Shown: positions 42,058 through 51,312, numbered from the stretch's first letter. The stretch is DNA of 64,000 bases from Paenibacillus sp. FSL R10-2734 (GCF_037963865.1 NZ_CP150170.1:6386001-6450000), one strand, 5' to 3'. Translations and numbers: made by a program. Notes: a model not told the origin generated them from the sequence alone.

Positions 42058-43713
42058 GTGCAAAATTGGAAACAAAAACTTAGTTCTTTTACACAAAAAA
42101 AAGCACACGAAGAACCCACTTCCCCTAATGAGCGTTCACAGAAACCACTGGATTCTGACCTAAACAAAAATATTAATTCCATCCGTAATGTCTTCGGTGC
42201 AGATGCTGATCTCATTGTGCGTAACTTTCGAATGTATGGCTTGTATGATGCAGCAATCCTATTATTTTCATCTTTAGTGGATCAGGATCAAGTTCATGAG
42301 CATGTCCTGAAGCCGTTAATGAGCGTCCCATCCGAACTCTCGGCAATTCCAGAGCAACGCAAGGAGCTGCCCGATTTCATCTGGAATACAACCGTTCAAG
42401 TGACTCAAGGCGACCGAACATCGAACTTAAACACCTTGCCTGCCACTCTGTTAGAAGGAAGCGTAGTTCTGCTCGTAGAGGGCATGGACCAAGCTCTTTA
42501 CTTCAATCTGCGTAAAATTGAGCATCGAAGTATTGAACAGCCGCAGACGGAGCAGATTATACGCGGTTCGCGAGAAGGATTTATTGAGAATTTGGAATCC
42601 AATCTATCCCTACTTCGTTATCGGCTGCAAACCCCGGATTTTCGGGTTACGACCGCCCCGCTTGGCACAAGGACTCGTTCCCAGGTTGCTGTGTGCTACA
42701 TAGAAGGGATAGTAGACCCCGAATTAGTTAAAAAAGTTATGAAGAGATTATCTATGATCAACACAGACGGCATTCTAGATTCAGGGTACATCGAGCAATT
42801 CATTGAGGATAATCCGTTATCCCCCTTTCCACAGGTTCAACCAACGGAACGACCGGATAAATCTGTCGCAGCATTATTAGAAGGAAGAGTCATCATTCTG
42901 GTAGACGGCTCTCCCTTCTCTTTAATCGTTCCAGCACTATTCAGTCAATTCTTCCAGACGATGGATGATTATTCGGAACGTTTTATTGTCGGCAGCCTTA
43001 TTCGAGTAATCCGGCTGATTGCCTTGATATTCTCGCTGTTTTTCCCTGCTCTCTATGTATCTGTCATCTCCTTCAACCCAGAGCTCATGCCTACGGAATT
43101 TGCGGTAGCGATCTCAGGGGGCAGAGCAGGGGTTCCATTCCCAGCAGTTTTAGAAGTACTGATTATGGAGGTCTTCATGGAAGTGCTTCGTGAGGCAACC
43201 ATTCGTCTTCCACAAATGATTGGAGGTGCCCTTTCTATTGTGGGTGTCCTAGTTATCGGACAGGCAGCTGTATCAGCAGGTTTAGCAAGCCCGACGACCG
43301 TGGTTATTGTCGCCATAACAACTATAGGGTCTTTTGCCACCCCTTCGTACAATGCGGCGATTTCATCCAGAATGCTAAGATTCCCATTAATTATTCTGGC
43401 AGGCTGCTTTGGTCTGTACGGCGTCATGTTAGGCACCATAGTAATTGTGAATCACTTATTATTTCTGGAATCCTTCGGTGTTCCCTATATGACGCCATAC
43501 GTGCCCGTTAATTGGAGAGACCTGAAGGATAGTATAATTCGCGCCCCTTTATGGTGGATGAGACAACGCCCGAGCTTCTTGAACAGTCCAGATCCTACTC
43601 GACTCGCTCATGATTTGCCAACAACGTATTCAGATCAGATTTTCAAGGAGACAGAACTTGATGAACAACAACCGCCCGATAACAACAATCCAAGTAGTGG
43701 CAGTAATCGTTAG
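42058..43713 (+). CDS. Spore germinant receptor subunit A (GerA family)
   Basis: A 551-residue inner-spore-membrane receptor subunit of the GerAA/GerKA type. A soluble N-terminal part (about residues 1-300) contains NVFGADADLIVRNF, LLEGSVVLLVEGMDQALYFNL and LSMINTDGILDSGYIEQFIED. Four to five hydrophobic helices follow (about 320-480), with PFPAVLEVLIMEVFMEVLREATIRLPQ, a family hallmark. The tail is Pro/Asn/Ser-rich. The GTG at 42058 follows AAAGAGGAAC. It overlaps the B-subunit gene by 53 bp. Together with subunits B and C it would sense small nutrient germinants; the ligand cannot be told. Confidence 0.92.
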   Translation: MQNWKQKLSSFTQKKAHEEPTSPNERSQKPLDSDLNKNINSIRNVFGADADLIVRNFRMYGLYDAAILLFSSLVDQDQVHEHVLKPLMSVPSELSAIPEQRKELPDFIWNTTVQVTQGDRTSNLNTLPATLLEGSVVLLVEGMDQALYFNLRKIEHRSIEQPQTEQIIRGSREGFIENLESNLSLLRYRLQTPDFRVTTAPLGTRTRSQVAVCYIEGIVDPELVKKVMKRLSMINTDGILDSGYIEQFIEDNPLSPFPQVQPTERPDKSVAALLEGRVIILVDGSPFSLIVPALFSQFFQTMDDYSERFIVGSLIRVIRLIALIFSLFFPALYVSVISFNPELMPTEFAVAISGGRAGVPFPAVLEVLIMEVFMEVLREATIRLPQMIGGALSIVGVLVIGQAAVSAGLASPTTVVIVAITTIGSFATPSYNAAISSRMLRFPLIILAGCFGLYGVMLGTIVIVNHLLFLESFGVPYMTPYVPVNWRDLKDSIIRAPLWWMRQRPSFLNSPDPTRLAHDLPTTYSDQIFKETELDEQQPPDNNNPSSGSNR

Positions 43714-44764
43714 TACGATTATTGGGATAGGTATTTTAAGCATTCCCCGTTATATGGCTGAAACCGGAGGCAGTGGCGCACCTTTGGTTTCAGCTTCTGG
43801 AATTCCACTAGCTTTTCTCGGTTGCTGGTTCACGGCCGCTGTATGCCGGAAATTCCCGAACGAGAATTTATTTGTATTCAGCCGCCGGCTAGTGGGTACA
43901 AGACTCGCAAATATTTTCTCAGTTCTTATTTCATTGTTTTTTGCATTCTCTGCCGGGATTACGATGCGTCAATTCGGAGAGGTATGCATCACAGTTGTGT
44001 TTAAAAAAACACCTATCGAAGCGGTAATTCTATTGATGCTCATCCTGGCTGCCTTATCCATCCGCAGAAATACCGTTAAATTTACATATGTTCATATTTT
44101 TTATTTACCTTTCATCTTAATATCCGTTCTCGGAATTGTTTTAGTTTCGTTGAAAAGCGTAGATGCCTTAAACTTATTGCCCATCACAGGTAATCATCTA
44201 ACATTTTCAAGCTTTTCCAAGGGAATGCTTACTTCTGCTACCCTGTATTAGGGAACTTTTATTCTAACGCTAATGGTTCCCATAATGAAAAATCCTCATC
44301 AGGTGCTTAAAGCAGGAGTTGCTGCACTTCTTATTATTGGCTTTGTTTATTTATTGATCATTATCATCACAGTTGGCATGTTCGGATCCCAAGAAACCAA
44401 ACTGCTCACCTACCCAACGCTAGAGACTGCCCGCTCGATTTCTATTGGCGGAGGACTATTAGAACGATTTGATGCTCTATTTATAATTGTCTGGGTAGTT
44501 TCAATATTCACTACAATATTCACGAATTACTACTTAGCTACATATTCGGTTCAGCAGGTAATGCGGATAAAAGATCACCGCCTAATATCCAGTTTTTCAC
44601 TTCCATTAATTTTCACATTTTCACTTATACCCAGAGATATTTATCAAGTCCACACGATTGCCTCTATTACTGGAGTTATCGGTCTGATTTTATTGACCTT
44701 CTATCCACTTCTATTATGGTTGATGGCTCTTATTCGACATAAAGGAGGGCTTGCTCATGAATAA
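43661..44764 (+). pseudogene. Spore germinant receptor subunit B (GerAB-type permease) with in-frame amber codon
   Basis: The same frame runs for 367 codons, the normal length of GerAB-type transporters (APC superfamily, about ten helices), but codon 197 is TAG (44249-44251). The left half begins MNNNRPITTIQVVAVIVSTIIGIGILSIPRYMAE and ends ATLY; the right half resumes GTFILTLMVPIMKNPHQVLKAG with no shift. CAG to TAG is the simplest single change. AAGGAG lies ten bases before the ATG at 43661. As read, the gene would give a 196-residue fragment with about six helices, and the receptor would probably not work. A sequencing error or suppression is possible. A downstream ATG (44273) has no clear ribosome site. 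Confidence 0.88.
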
Positions 44765-45983
44765 TGGAATTTACAAACGTATCATTCTCTTAGTAGCACT
44801 CTCCATAACATCAGCATTTCTCTCTGGTTGCTGGGACCAGCTCGAAATAGAAGATCGTGCCCTTGTGCTCGGATTGTCCATAGACTCCGTTCCGGCAAAT
44901 AGCGAAACCGAAGATGATAAAACGACACATCTTAGTAGCGCCAACATTAACCTGAAAAAGATCCGTGTAACCGCTCAAATTGCGGTTCCAGGAAGAGTCC
45001 CGTTAGGACCAAGTAGTGGTGGTGAAAGTAGCGGAGGTGGAAATCAAAATCCGGTATGGGTTATACAAGTATACGGATACTCTCTAGATGACGCCATGAA
45101 TAATTTACAACAGCAAATCTCAGATCCACGTTATCTAATCCATCTTCGGGTCATTATCATTAGTGAAGATATTGCGAGGAGCAATCTACATGATTTAAAT
45201 GACTATTTACGTCGCAATCCTGAGGTACGTCGACGTACTTGGCTACTGGTGTCGGAAGGCGAGGCCTCCGAATTCATGAATATTAATCCTCCACTTCAAC
45301 GAGTACCGACTCTGTATATCCTATCCACCTTGGAGAAAGCAGTAACCTCTGGCAAGTTTCCTGCTAACTATATGGGGGTATTCTGGTCTGCTGAATCCAA
45401 ATGGGGCGAGAGCGGTTATTTACCTTACGTTTCCTTACATCACAAAGAGAATATGTTGATTAAAGGTCTAGCTTACTTTAGTGGTGGTGTAATGGTGGGA
45501 TCAACGACCCCTATTGAAATCGGAGCATATATGGCTATGAAGGGTATTAATCCTGGGGGGTATTCTGTGCTATTCAATTCAGATAAGTTTGGTCCGGTGA
45601 TCCTCAAAACTAACGACCGTTTTACAAGAGTTAAGGTTCAACTCAAAAACGGGAAACCCCATATAACTTATAATGTTTTTCTAGATACCGCTCTGGATGA
45701 ACACATAAACAGTGAAGCCAATATTTCTTCAAGCCAAGCTCTGAAAGAACTTGAAATCGAATCCCAAAAAGGAGTTATACAAATATTAGATCTGCTAATT
45801 AAAGAGACTCAACAAGCCCATTCGGATATCTTTGGTATGGGTGAATACGTACGCGCTTATATGCCTTCCTATTGGAAGGCTCACGTCCATGACAAAAAGG
45901 ACTGGGAAGAGCAATATTCCCATCTCACTGTAGATATAAAAGTCAATTCGAATATTAACAGAGTTGGACTTAAAGAAGAATAG
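44757..45983 (+). CDS. Spore germinant receptor subunit C (Ger(x)C lipoprotein)
   Basis: A 408-residue lipoprotein of the GerAC type, on the outer face of the inner spore membrane. A signal sequence ends in the lipobox FLSGC (Cys25), then WDQLEIEDRALVLGLSIDS, the family's N-terminal signature. QVYGYSLDDAMNNLQQQISDPRYLIHLRVIIISEDIA and NPEVRRRTWLLVSEGEA are also characteristic. The ATG at 44757 follows AAGGAGG and overlaps the end of the B gene by 8 bp. The frame is intact, so the C gene has not decayed along with B, which points to a recent mutation in B. Confidence 0.92.
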   Translation: MNNGIYKRIILLVALSITSAFLSGCWDQLEIEDRALVLGLSIDSVPANSETEDDKTTHLSSANINLKKIRVTAQIAVPGRVPLGPSSGGESSGGGNQNPVWVIQVYGYSLDDAMNNLQQQISDPRYLIHLRVIIISEDIARSNLHDLNDYLRRNPEVRRRTWLLVSEGEASEFMNINPPLQRVPTLYILSTLEKAVTSGKFPANYMGVFWSAESKWGESGYLPYVSLHHKENMLIKGLAYFSGGVMVGSTTPIEIGAYMAMKGINPGGYSVLFNSDKFGPVILKTNDRFTRVKVQLKNGKPHITYNVFLDTALDEHINSEANISSSQALKELEIESQKGVIQILDLLIKETQQAHSDIFGMGEYVRAYMPSYWKAHVHDKKDWEEQYSHLTVDIKVNSNINRVGLKEE

Positions 45984-45994
45984 GTGGTTTAAAT

Positions 45995-46183
45995 ATGCTC
46001 TACCATCAGCTAACCTACATAGCTGCAGCACTTCTGATCTCTGGTATCCTGCTGCTTACTGTGGATACTAAGATTTATGCCGTAAGTGCTATGCCCCGAG
46101 AAAAGAAAATTGCTCATCGATTAGGCTGGGTACAAATTATCTTATTTCTTCTTGTTGTTCTAGTTCAACTAATATTTCTATGA
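45995..46183 (+). CDS. Small two-helix membrane protein in the germinant receptor operon
   Basis: A 62-residue product with two hydrophobic helices (about residues 6-24 and 43-62) and a short basic loop (PREKKIAHRLG). AGGTGG lies seven bases before the ATG, and the gap to the GerC-type gene is only 11 bp, so it is very likely part of the operon. Small fourth subunits (D type) with two helices are known for some ger operons and this may be one. The sequence alone does not prove it. Confidence 0.7.
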   Translation: MLYHQLTYIAAALLISGILLLTVDTKIYAVSAMPREKKIAHRLGWVQIILFLLVVLVQLIFL

Positions 46184-46265
46184 GTACCACTGCCCTTCAC
46201 ATAGTATTTCTTAACAGCCCATGGTATATTGAGGAGTACAATATTAAAGGACGGAGAATGAAGTC

Positions 46266-47246
46266 ATGAACTCAAGAAGAAACCCTAAAGAAACAGCCAA
46301 AAGAGGTACTCGTTCCCACAGCAAGCCGAATGGCAAGCTTAATCATAAAGCCAAAGCACCCGCAGCACCCAAGTCTTTCACAGTAAATGAACCTTCTGAG
46401 CTGTTACCCTTCCTACTTAGCCACATCACAGGGCGTGGACGAAATGCGATCAAGTCTATCCTCTCGCGTGGACAAGTGGCGGTGAATGGGAAGGCAGTCA
46501 CACAGCATAATTTTCAATTGCACCCGGGTCAAACCGTGACGATTGATCAAGAGAAGCCCGTACAAGTAGCTGAAATGATCGGACTCACTATCGTTCATGA
46601 GGATGATGATCTCATCATTATTCAGAAGGATGCTGGACTGCTATCGATTGCCACTGCGGAAGAAAATGAATTGACGGCTTACCGCCAGCTTATGGAGCAT
46701 GTGCGCGTCAGCAATCCTAAGAACCGAATTTTTGTCGTTCACCGCTTGGATCGCGATACATCTGGCGTGATGATGTTTGCTAAAAGCGAAAAGATCCAGC
46801 AGGCACTGCAAACTACCTGGAAGGATACCGTGAAGGAACGTTCTTACGTAGCATTAGTCGAAGGCGCCGTTAAAAGACCTGAAGGCACGGTAAGCTCTTG
46901 GTTAAAAGAAACCTCTACCCTAAAAATGTACTCCAGTCCACATGAAGGTGATGGTCTACATGCGATCACACATTATAAGCTCATTCAAGCGAACCGCCAC
47001 TTCTCCTTACTTGAGGTAAAGCTTGAAACTGGACGCAAGAATCAGATTCGTGTGCATATGGCGGATATTGGCCATCCGATCGCGGGAGACAAGAAGTATG
47101 GCGCAGAGACCAAAACGGTAGGCCGACTTGGTCTGCATGCTCGTGTACTTTCTTTTATTCATCCTACTACAGGAGAGTTAATGACCTTCGAAAGCCCAAT
47201 TCCGAAGACATTCCTGAAATATACCGCACCTGCACCTACGAACTAA
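46266..47246 (+). CDS. RluA-family pseudouridine synthase
   Basis: Converts a uridine in rRNA or tRNA to pseudouridine. The 326-residue protein has a basic Lys/Arg/Pro-rich start (about 1-40), an S4 RNA-binding domain (about 45-95, GRNAIKSILSRGQVAVNG) and the catalytic domain with HRLDRDTSGVMMFAKS, the catalytic Asp in the RLD signature. The C-terminal ETGRKNQIRVHMADIGHPIAGDKKYG is the conserved RNA-contact segment. The target site is not predictable. It is monocistronic, and a ribosome site (AAGGACGGAG) lies upstream. Confidence 0.92.
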   Translation: MNSRRNPKETAKRGTRSHSKPNGKLNHKAKAPAAPKSFTVNEPSELLPFLLSHITGRGRNAIKSILSRGQVAVNGKAVTQHNFQLHPGQTVTIDQEKPVQVAEMIGLTIVHEDDDLIIIQKDAGLLSIATAEENELTAYRQLMEHVRVSNPKNRIFVVHRLDRDTSGVMMFAKSEKIQQALQTTWKDTVKERSYVALVEGAVKRPEGTVSSWLKETSTLKMYSSPHEGDGLHAITHYKLIQANRHFSLLEVKLETGRKNQIRVHMADIGHPIAGDKKYGAETKTVGRLGLHARVLSFIHPTTGELMTFESPIPKTFLKYTAPAPTN

Positions 47247-47291
47247 CATGATCACAGTGAATACCCATTCATCCTAAGGAGGCTGATTACG

Positions 47292-47324
47292 GTGGAGCTT
47301 ACTACACTACAATCGCTGCAATAA
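47292..47324 (+). other. Ten-codon ORF with a strong ribosome site
   Basis: GTG at 47292 lies nine bases after AAGGAGG and opens a frame VELTTLQSLQ that ends at TAA. The frame then continues as FNKEWVISYDNSTSL to a second stop. It may be a leader peptide for the following acetyltransferase gene or the remnant of a longer gene. Chance cannot be excluded. Confidence 0.25.
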
Positions 47325-47349
47325 TTTAACAAAGAATGGGTGATTAGCT

Positions 47350-47769
47350 ATGACAACAGCACATCATTATGAATGTATTGAACGTTTACCCACGACCGAG
47401 GAGCATGCCTCCTTATGGGAAGCCGTCGGTTGGGGGAGCGTGAATACCGAAATGACCGCGGCCTCTCTGGCTCATTCGGTTTATGGGATGGTCGTTGTGC
47501 AGGAAGACAAGGTTATCGGTATGGGGCGGATCGTCGGCGATGGTCATATGTATTTTTATATTCAGGACGTAGCCGTGCTTCCCGAATTTCAGGGTCAAGG
47601 CATTGGTAATGCCATTATTGAACAGCTACTGCACTATATTCGGTCTCATTGTTATTCTGGCGCGTTCGTCGGACTTTTTGCATCACATGGCAAGGATACC
47701 TTTTACGGAAAATACGGCTTTCAGAATCACGCCCCTGGCATGACGGGCATGTACAAGGTTATGGAGTAA
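47350..47769 (+). CDS. GNAT family N-acetyltransferase
   Basis: A 139-residue acetyltransferase. Motif A is DVAVLPEFQGQGIGNAIIEQLLHYI (acetyl-CoA pyrophosphate loop Q-G-Q-G-I-G), and the C-terminus has FYGKYGFQNHAPGMTGMYK. Short size and the GFxxHAPGMTGM end match a known group of Bacillales GNAT proteins. The acceptor is unknown. GGGTGATT lies before the ATG and a terminator follows. Confidence 0.85.
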   Translation: MTTAHHYECIERLPTTEEHASLWEAVGWGSVNTEMTAASLAHSVYGMVVVQEDKVIGMGRIVGDGHMYFYIQDVAVLPEFQGQGIGNAIIEQLLHYIRSHCYSGAFVGLFASHGKDTFYGKYGFQNHAPGMTGMYKVME

Positions 47770-47775
47770 TACACG

Positions 47776-47814
47776 AAAGATGCCCGGTCCAAATGGTCCT
47801 TGGGCATCTTTTTC
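47776..47814 (+). terminator. Terminator after the acetyltransferase
   Basis: Perfect 10-bp stem AAAGATGCCC/GGGCATCTTT with a 16-nt loop that contains a GGTCC-type pair, then five T. Confidence 0.88.
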
Positions 47815-47865
47815 ACTTCTATTTAGATCATGTTACAATACTAATAAACAAAGAAGGTGCCATTA

Positions 47866-48387
47866 TTGTTCCATCCTACTGTCTTCGAAAATATAAAAAT
47901 TGCTTTTGAGAACCAAATCTACGACTACGATAATCTGGACGGAATTTTGGTCGTTACGGATCGTTCCGACCTTCTGAATATGGCATTGATGTCCAGAGAA
48001 TTCAGCCTCTCCTTCCAATTGACTGCAGGCAGGAACGTAACTGCCGAAGTCTTTCTAACTTCATCTGTTAAAGATCTTAGCGATGAAATATTGGAAATGC
48101 CGAACACGGATCCCGGCTGTAATCTTTCGTTACGTTTTTATATGGAAATCGAAGATATCCCTGCTGAATGTCAGGCGATCGAGAGTATTCTCATAGCGAT
48201 TTGGGGACCTGAATTCCAGCCTGTACAGTCTTTAAGCTTCATTTATGGTCAAGAAGGCGAAACCTACAATAATTGCATCGAGCTGCGATTCAAGAGGCAA
48301 ATCACTGAGGAACAGATGGAAGACATTCCGAACCTGCTGAATCATCTTTTGCAAAGTGTAGAAGAACTGGAATCCTTCTCAGTATAA
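47866..48387 (+). CDS. Hypothetical protein
   Basis: I do not recognise the family. The roughly 173-residue product begins with LFHPTVFENIKIAFENQIYDYDN, is acidic and rich in Leu, Ile and Glu, and has no membrane span. It contains IYGQEGETYNNCIELRFKRQITEEQMEDIPNLLNHLLQSVEELE near the C-terminus. The TTG at 47866 is preferred because AAGGTG lies six bases upstream; a GTG at 47857 overlaps that site. It lies upstream of a membrane protein gene with a gap of about 50 bp. No function can be given. Confidence 0.65.
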   Translation: MFHPTVFENIKIAFENQIYDYDNLDGILVVTDRSDLLNMALMSREFSLSFQLTAGRNVTAEVFLTSSVKDLSDEILEMPNTDPGCNLSLRFYMEIEDIPAECQAIESILIAIWGPEFQPVQSLSFIYGQEGETYNNCIELRFKRQITEEQMEDIPNLLNHLLQSVEELESFSV

Positions 48388-48435
48388 TCCTTACTGCACA
48401 CCGTTCGTACTTTGGAAAAAAGAGGTGAGCAAGAA

Positions 48436-48831
48436 ATGAAATTCCTGCCTGCTGCCAAAAGTAACCGTTGGTTTATCTGGATGGCTGTTTATGGTGTATT
48501 TCTATGGTTGCTCTTCTTTCTGCACAGATTCGTGTTGATGGCACATTCACTGGATGTCACACTGTTGCTGCGCTTCGCCCTTTTTTCCATTGTCGTATCG
48601 GGTATCCTCAACATCTTAGGGTGGTTTGGAGCTCGTCTACTCTGGTTAATCACTACAACAGGAATAATCATCGGTTCGGTAATTATGCTAAGCTACACCT
48701 ATAGAGAGATGTCCGGTTGGGAGGATCTCGCGGGTTTCCTAGCTTTTTTCTTTTTCACATGTGGCGGATTTGCACTCGGTTTATTGGCTGAAGGAATTCG
48801 TCTGCTGGTTAAGCAGTGGCCGAAAGCTTGA
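48436..48831 (+). CDS. Small membrane protein (about four helices), unknown
   Basis: A 131-residue protein with hydrophobic helices at about residues 13-33, 38-58, 62-83 and 97-120, with short loops. The start MKFLPAAKSNRWF is basic, so the N-terminus is likely inside. AGAGGTGAG lies upstream of the ATG at 48436. The TetR-type gene follows, its ribosome site directly after this stop codon, so the two may be one transcript. No family recognised. Confidence 0.6.
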   Translation: MKFLPAAKSNRWFIWMAVYGVFLWLLFFLHRFVLMAHSLDVTLLLRFALFSIVVSGILNILGWFGARLLWLITTTGIIIGSVIMLSYTYREMSGWEDLAGFLAFFFFTCGGFALGLLAEGIRLLVKQWPKA

Positions 48832-48851
48832 ATGGAGGAGATGATAGGTCG

Positions 48852-49421
48852 TTGTCCAATTCTTTTCTCACCAAAAATGCACTGTCCCACTCCTTAAAAG
48901 AACTAATGGAACATACGTCGCTCAATAAAATCACAGTCAAACAGCTCGTGGACCATTGCGGACTAAATAGACAAACCTTCTATTATCATTTTCAGGACAT
49001 ATTTGATTTACTGGGTTGGATCTATAAGACTGAGGCTGTAGAAAGCATCGCCCAGTATCGTAGCTATAGCACATGGTCGGACGGTTTTTATAGAATCTTC
49101 TGCTACATCGAACGGAATAAAACCTTTTGCTGCAACACCTTGAACTCACTAGGCAGAAATCATCTGGATGCGTATCTATATGATGTGACGAATGATCTCA
49201 TTATGGGTGTCATAAACGAGCTGTCCGCCGAGATGGAGGTCAGTCAAGAAGATAAGCACTTCATTGCCAACTTCTATACACTGGCCTTCACAGGCCTTGT
49301 CATTCAGTGGATGAGAGATGGGATGAAGGAGCATCCGGATCACATTATCGAGAAGCTAAGTGTACTCATTGAGGGGAATTTTCTAAAAGCTTTGCTCAAG
49401 TATGAGAATAAGCCGTTGTAA
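48852..49421 (+). CDS. TetR/AcrR-family regulator (DhaS-like)
   Basis: A 189-residue DNA-binding regulator. The N-terminal helix-turn-helix reads ITVKQLVDHCGLNRQTFYYHF (about residues 29-49) with the typical FYYHF end. The rest is an all-helical ligand or dimer domain like that of DhaS-type proteins. The TTG at 48852 is chosen because GGAGGAG lies 11 bases upstream; the longer frame would start inside the previous gene. The oleate hydratase gene lies about 150 bp downstream in the same direction, and regulation of it by fatty acids is a natural guess. Confidence 0.83.
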   Translation: MSNSFLTKNALSHSLKELMEHTSLNKITVKQLVDHCGLNRQTFYYHFQDIFDLLGWIYKTEAVESIAQYRSYSTWSDGFYRIFCYIERNKTFCCNTLNSLGRNHLDAYLYDVTNDLIMGVINELSAEMEVSQEDKHFIANFYTLAFTGLVIQWMRDGMKEHPDHIIEKLSVLIEGNFLKALLKYENKPL

Positions 49422-49447
49422 CCTTTGGGTTGCAGCGGTTTTTTTTG
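49413..49447 (+). terminator. Terminator overlapping the TetR-type stop codon
   Basis: Stem CCGTTGTAACC/GGTTGCAGCGG (11 pairs including G-T wobbles, 4-nt loop) and eight T. The stop codon lies inside the 5' arm. Confidence 0.85.
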
Positions 49448-49578
49448 TCTAAAAACTAGACAGATAGACCGAAATGACTAAAATCCATACACTCTAAAAG
49501 GTTTGATTATACCTTCGAAATTGGAGTTGGTTTACATTAAGAATGTGATTATTCAACAACAACTTGGAGGCGACCATT

Positions 49579-51159
49579 GTGAAAAAAGAGTACGGTAATA
49601 AACAGGTTTATTTTGTCGGTGGCGGAATTGCATCCTTAGCGGGTGCGGCTTACCTGGTCAGAGACTGTGACTTTCCGGGACAGAACATTCACATTATTGA
49701 AGAGATGAAAATTCTCGGTGGCAGCAACGACGGCGCAGGTGACGCTGAGCACGGATACGTCATTCGCGGTGGCCGGATGCTCAATGATGAGACCTATGAG
49801 AATACATGGGATTTACTCATGTCGATTCCCTCCCTCGACCATCCTGAGAAATCCGTTAGAGAAGAGATTATAGAATTCGATACCGCCAATCCAACGCACG
49901 CCAACGCTAGACTCGTTAACCGCAATGGCGAGGTGGAGGATGTATTATCCATGGGCTTCGATATGGCTGATCGGCTTGCGATGGGCAAATTGATCATTAC
50001 ACCGGAAGAAAAAATGGGAAAAGCTCGGATTAGCGACTGGTTTGGTCCTCACTTTTTCACCACGAACTTCTGGTACATGTGGGCTACAACTTTCGCATTC
50101 CAGCCTTGGCATAGCGCTGTAGAGCTTAAACGATATATGATTCGTTTCGTACATGAATTCCCAAGAATTCAAACGCTGGAAGGCGTAACCCGCACTCCAT
50201 ATAACCAGTATGATTCCATCATCTTACCAATGCACAAATATCTCGAAGGCTTCGGCGTAGACTTTACACTGAAATGTACAGTAACTGACCTGCAGTTCAA
50301 AGACGGAGATGGCATTACCGTAACCCAAATGAACGTCCTACGCCAAGGTGTACCAGACGTGATTAACATAAGCGAAGACGATATCGTAATCGTCACGAAC
50401 GGTTCTATGACCGAAGGCTCCAGCCTTGGCTCCATGACCTCTGCCCCACGTCTCAACGGAAAGGGTAGCTCATGGAAATTATGGGAGAACATCGCCGCCA
50501 AAAAACCAGGTCTCGGCAATCCATCCTCCTTCGATGATCATATAGATGGTTCGAAATGGGAGTCATTTACCGTGACCTTCCAAGATTCTAAATTCTTCGA
50601 TCTTATGGAGAAATTCACTCGCAATCGTGCCGGTACTGGCGCATTGGTTACCTTCAAAGATTCGAGCTGGTTGATGTCCGTTGTCTTAGCCTTCCAACCG
50701 CATTTCCGCAATCAACCGGAGCATGTGAAGGTGTTCTGGGGTTACGGACTATATCCGGACAAAGTAGGCGACTTCGTGAAGAAGAAAATGAGCGAATGTA
50801 CCGGAGAAGAAATTATGGAAGAATTAATCGGTCATCTTCATTTCGAAGAACATAAGGACGAGATCATGGCAACTGCTAACTGTATACCATGCATGATGCC
50901 TTATATCACTTCACAATTCATGCCTAGATTAAACAGCGACCGACCTAAGGTAGTTCCTGAAGGCCCTACTAACCTTGCCTTCGTTGGACAATATTGCGAA
51001 ATTCCAGATGATGTTGTATTCACGGAAGAATATTCTATCAGAGCGGCAAGAACTGCAGTGTACACACTGCTCGGCATTAACCGGCCTATCGAACCGATCA
51101 ATCAGCATCAATACGATGTCCGCACCTTATTCACAAGCTTTATCACTTCTTTTAGATAA
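49579..51159 (+). CDS. ohyA: Oleate hydratase (myosin-cross-reactive antigen family)
   Basis: FAD protein that adds water across the cis-9 double bond of oleate to give 10-hydroxystearate; known to detoxify unsaturated fatty acids. The 526-residue product has FAD-binding VYFVGGGIASLAGAAYLVRD (residues about 10-30) and HIIEEMKILGGSNDGAGDAEHGYVIRGGRML, with the catalytic Glu region. FFTTNFWYMWATTFAFQPWHSAVELKRYM and PYITSQFMPRLNSDRPKVVP are family segments. Length is typical of the shorter bacterial forms. The GTG at 49579 follows GGAGG at eight bases; a TTG start at 49564 would overlap that site. A TetR-type regulator gene is upstream. Confidence 0.95.
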   Translation: MKKEYGNKQVYFVGGGIASLAGAAYLVRDCDFPGQNIHIIEEMKILGGSNDGAGDAEHGYVIRGGRMLNDETYENTWDLLMSIPSLDHPEKSVREEIIEFDTANPTHANARLVNRNGEVEDVLSMGFDMADRLAMGKLIITPEEKMGKARISDWFGPHFFTTNFWYMWATTFAFQPWHSAVELKRYMIRFVHEFPRIQTLEGVTRTPYNQYDSIILPMHKYLEGFGVDFTLKCTVTDLQFKDGDGITVTQMNVLRQGVPDVINISEDDIVIVTNGSMTEGSSLGSMTSAPRLNGKGSSWKLWENIAAKKPGLGNPSSFDDHIDGSKWESFTVTFQDSKFFDLMEKFTRNRAGTGALVTFKDSSWLMSVVLAFQPHFRNQPEHVKVFWGYGLYPDKVGDFVKKKMSECTGEEIMEELIGHLHFEEHKDEIMATANCIPCMMPYITSQFMPRLNSDRPKVVPEGPTNLAFVGQYCEIPDDVVFTEEYSIRAARTAVYTLLGINRPIEPINQHQYDVRTLFTSFITSFR

Positions 51160-51170
51160 CCCTATCATAC

Positions 51171-51214
51171 AAAAGACGAGCGCTCCCGGATACATTCGGG
51201 GGCCTTGTCTTTTT
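51171..51214 (+). terminator. Terminator after oleate hydratase
   Basis: Long imperfect stem, AAAAGACGAGCGCTCCCG paired with CGGGGGCCTTGTCTTTT, followed by T. Confidence 0.75.
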
Positions 51215-51312
51215 AGTGTGTAAAACTTGATTTAATATGATCTCTCCATTCCAGGTGAAATCGTGTGTATGTTAAGCTCTTCATGAAATTCAAAGGAATG
51301 GATGAGGAATTT

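Noticed and set aside
44273..44764. Separate downstream gene starting at 44273
   Set aside because: Same frame as the upstream half, no ribosome site, and the joined length equals a normal GerAB-type permease.
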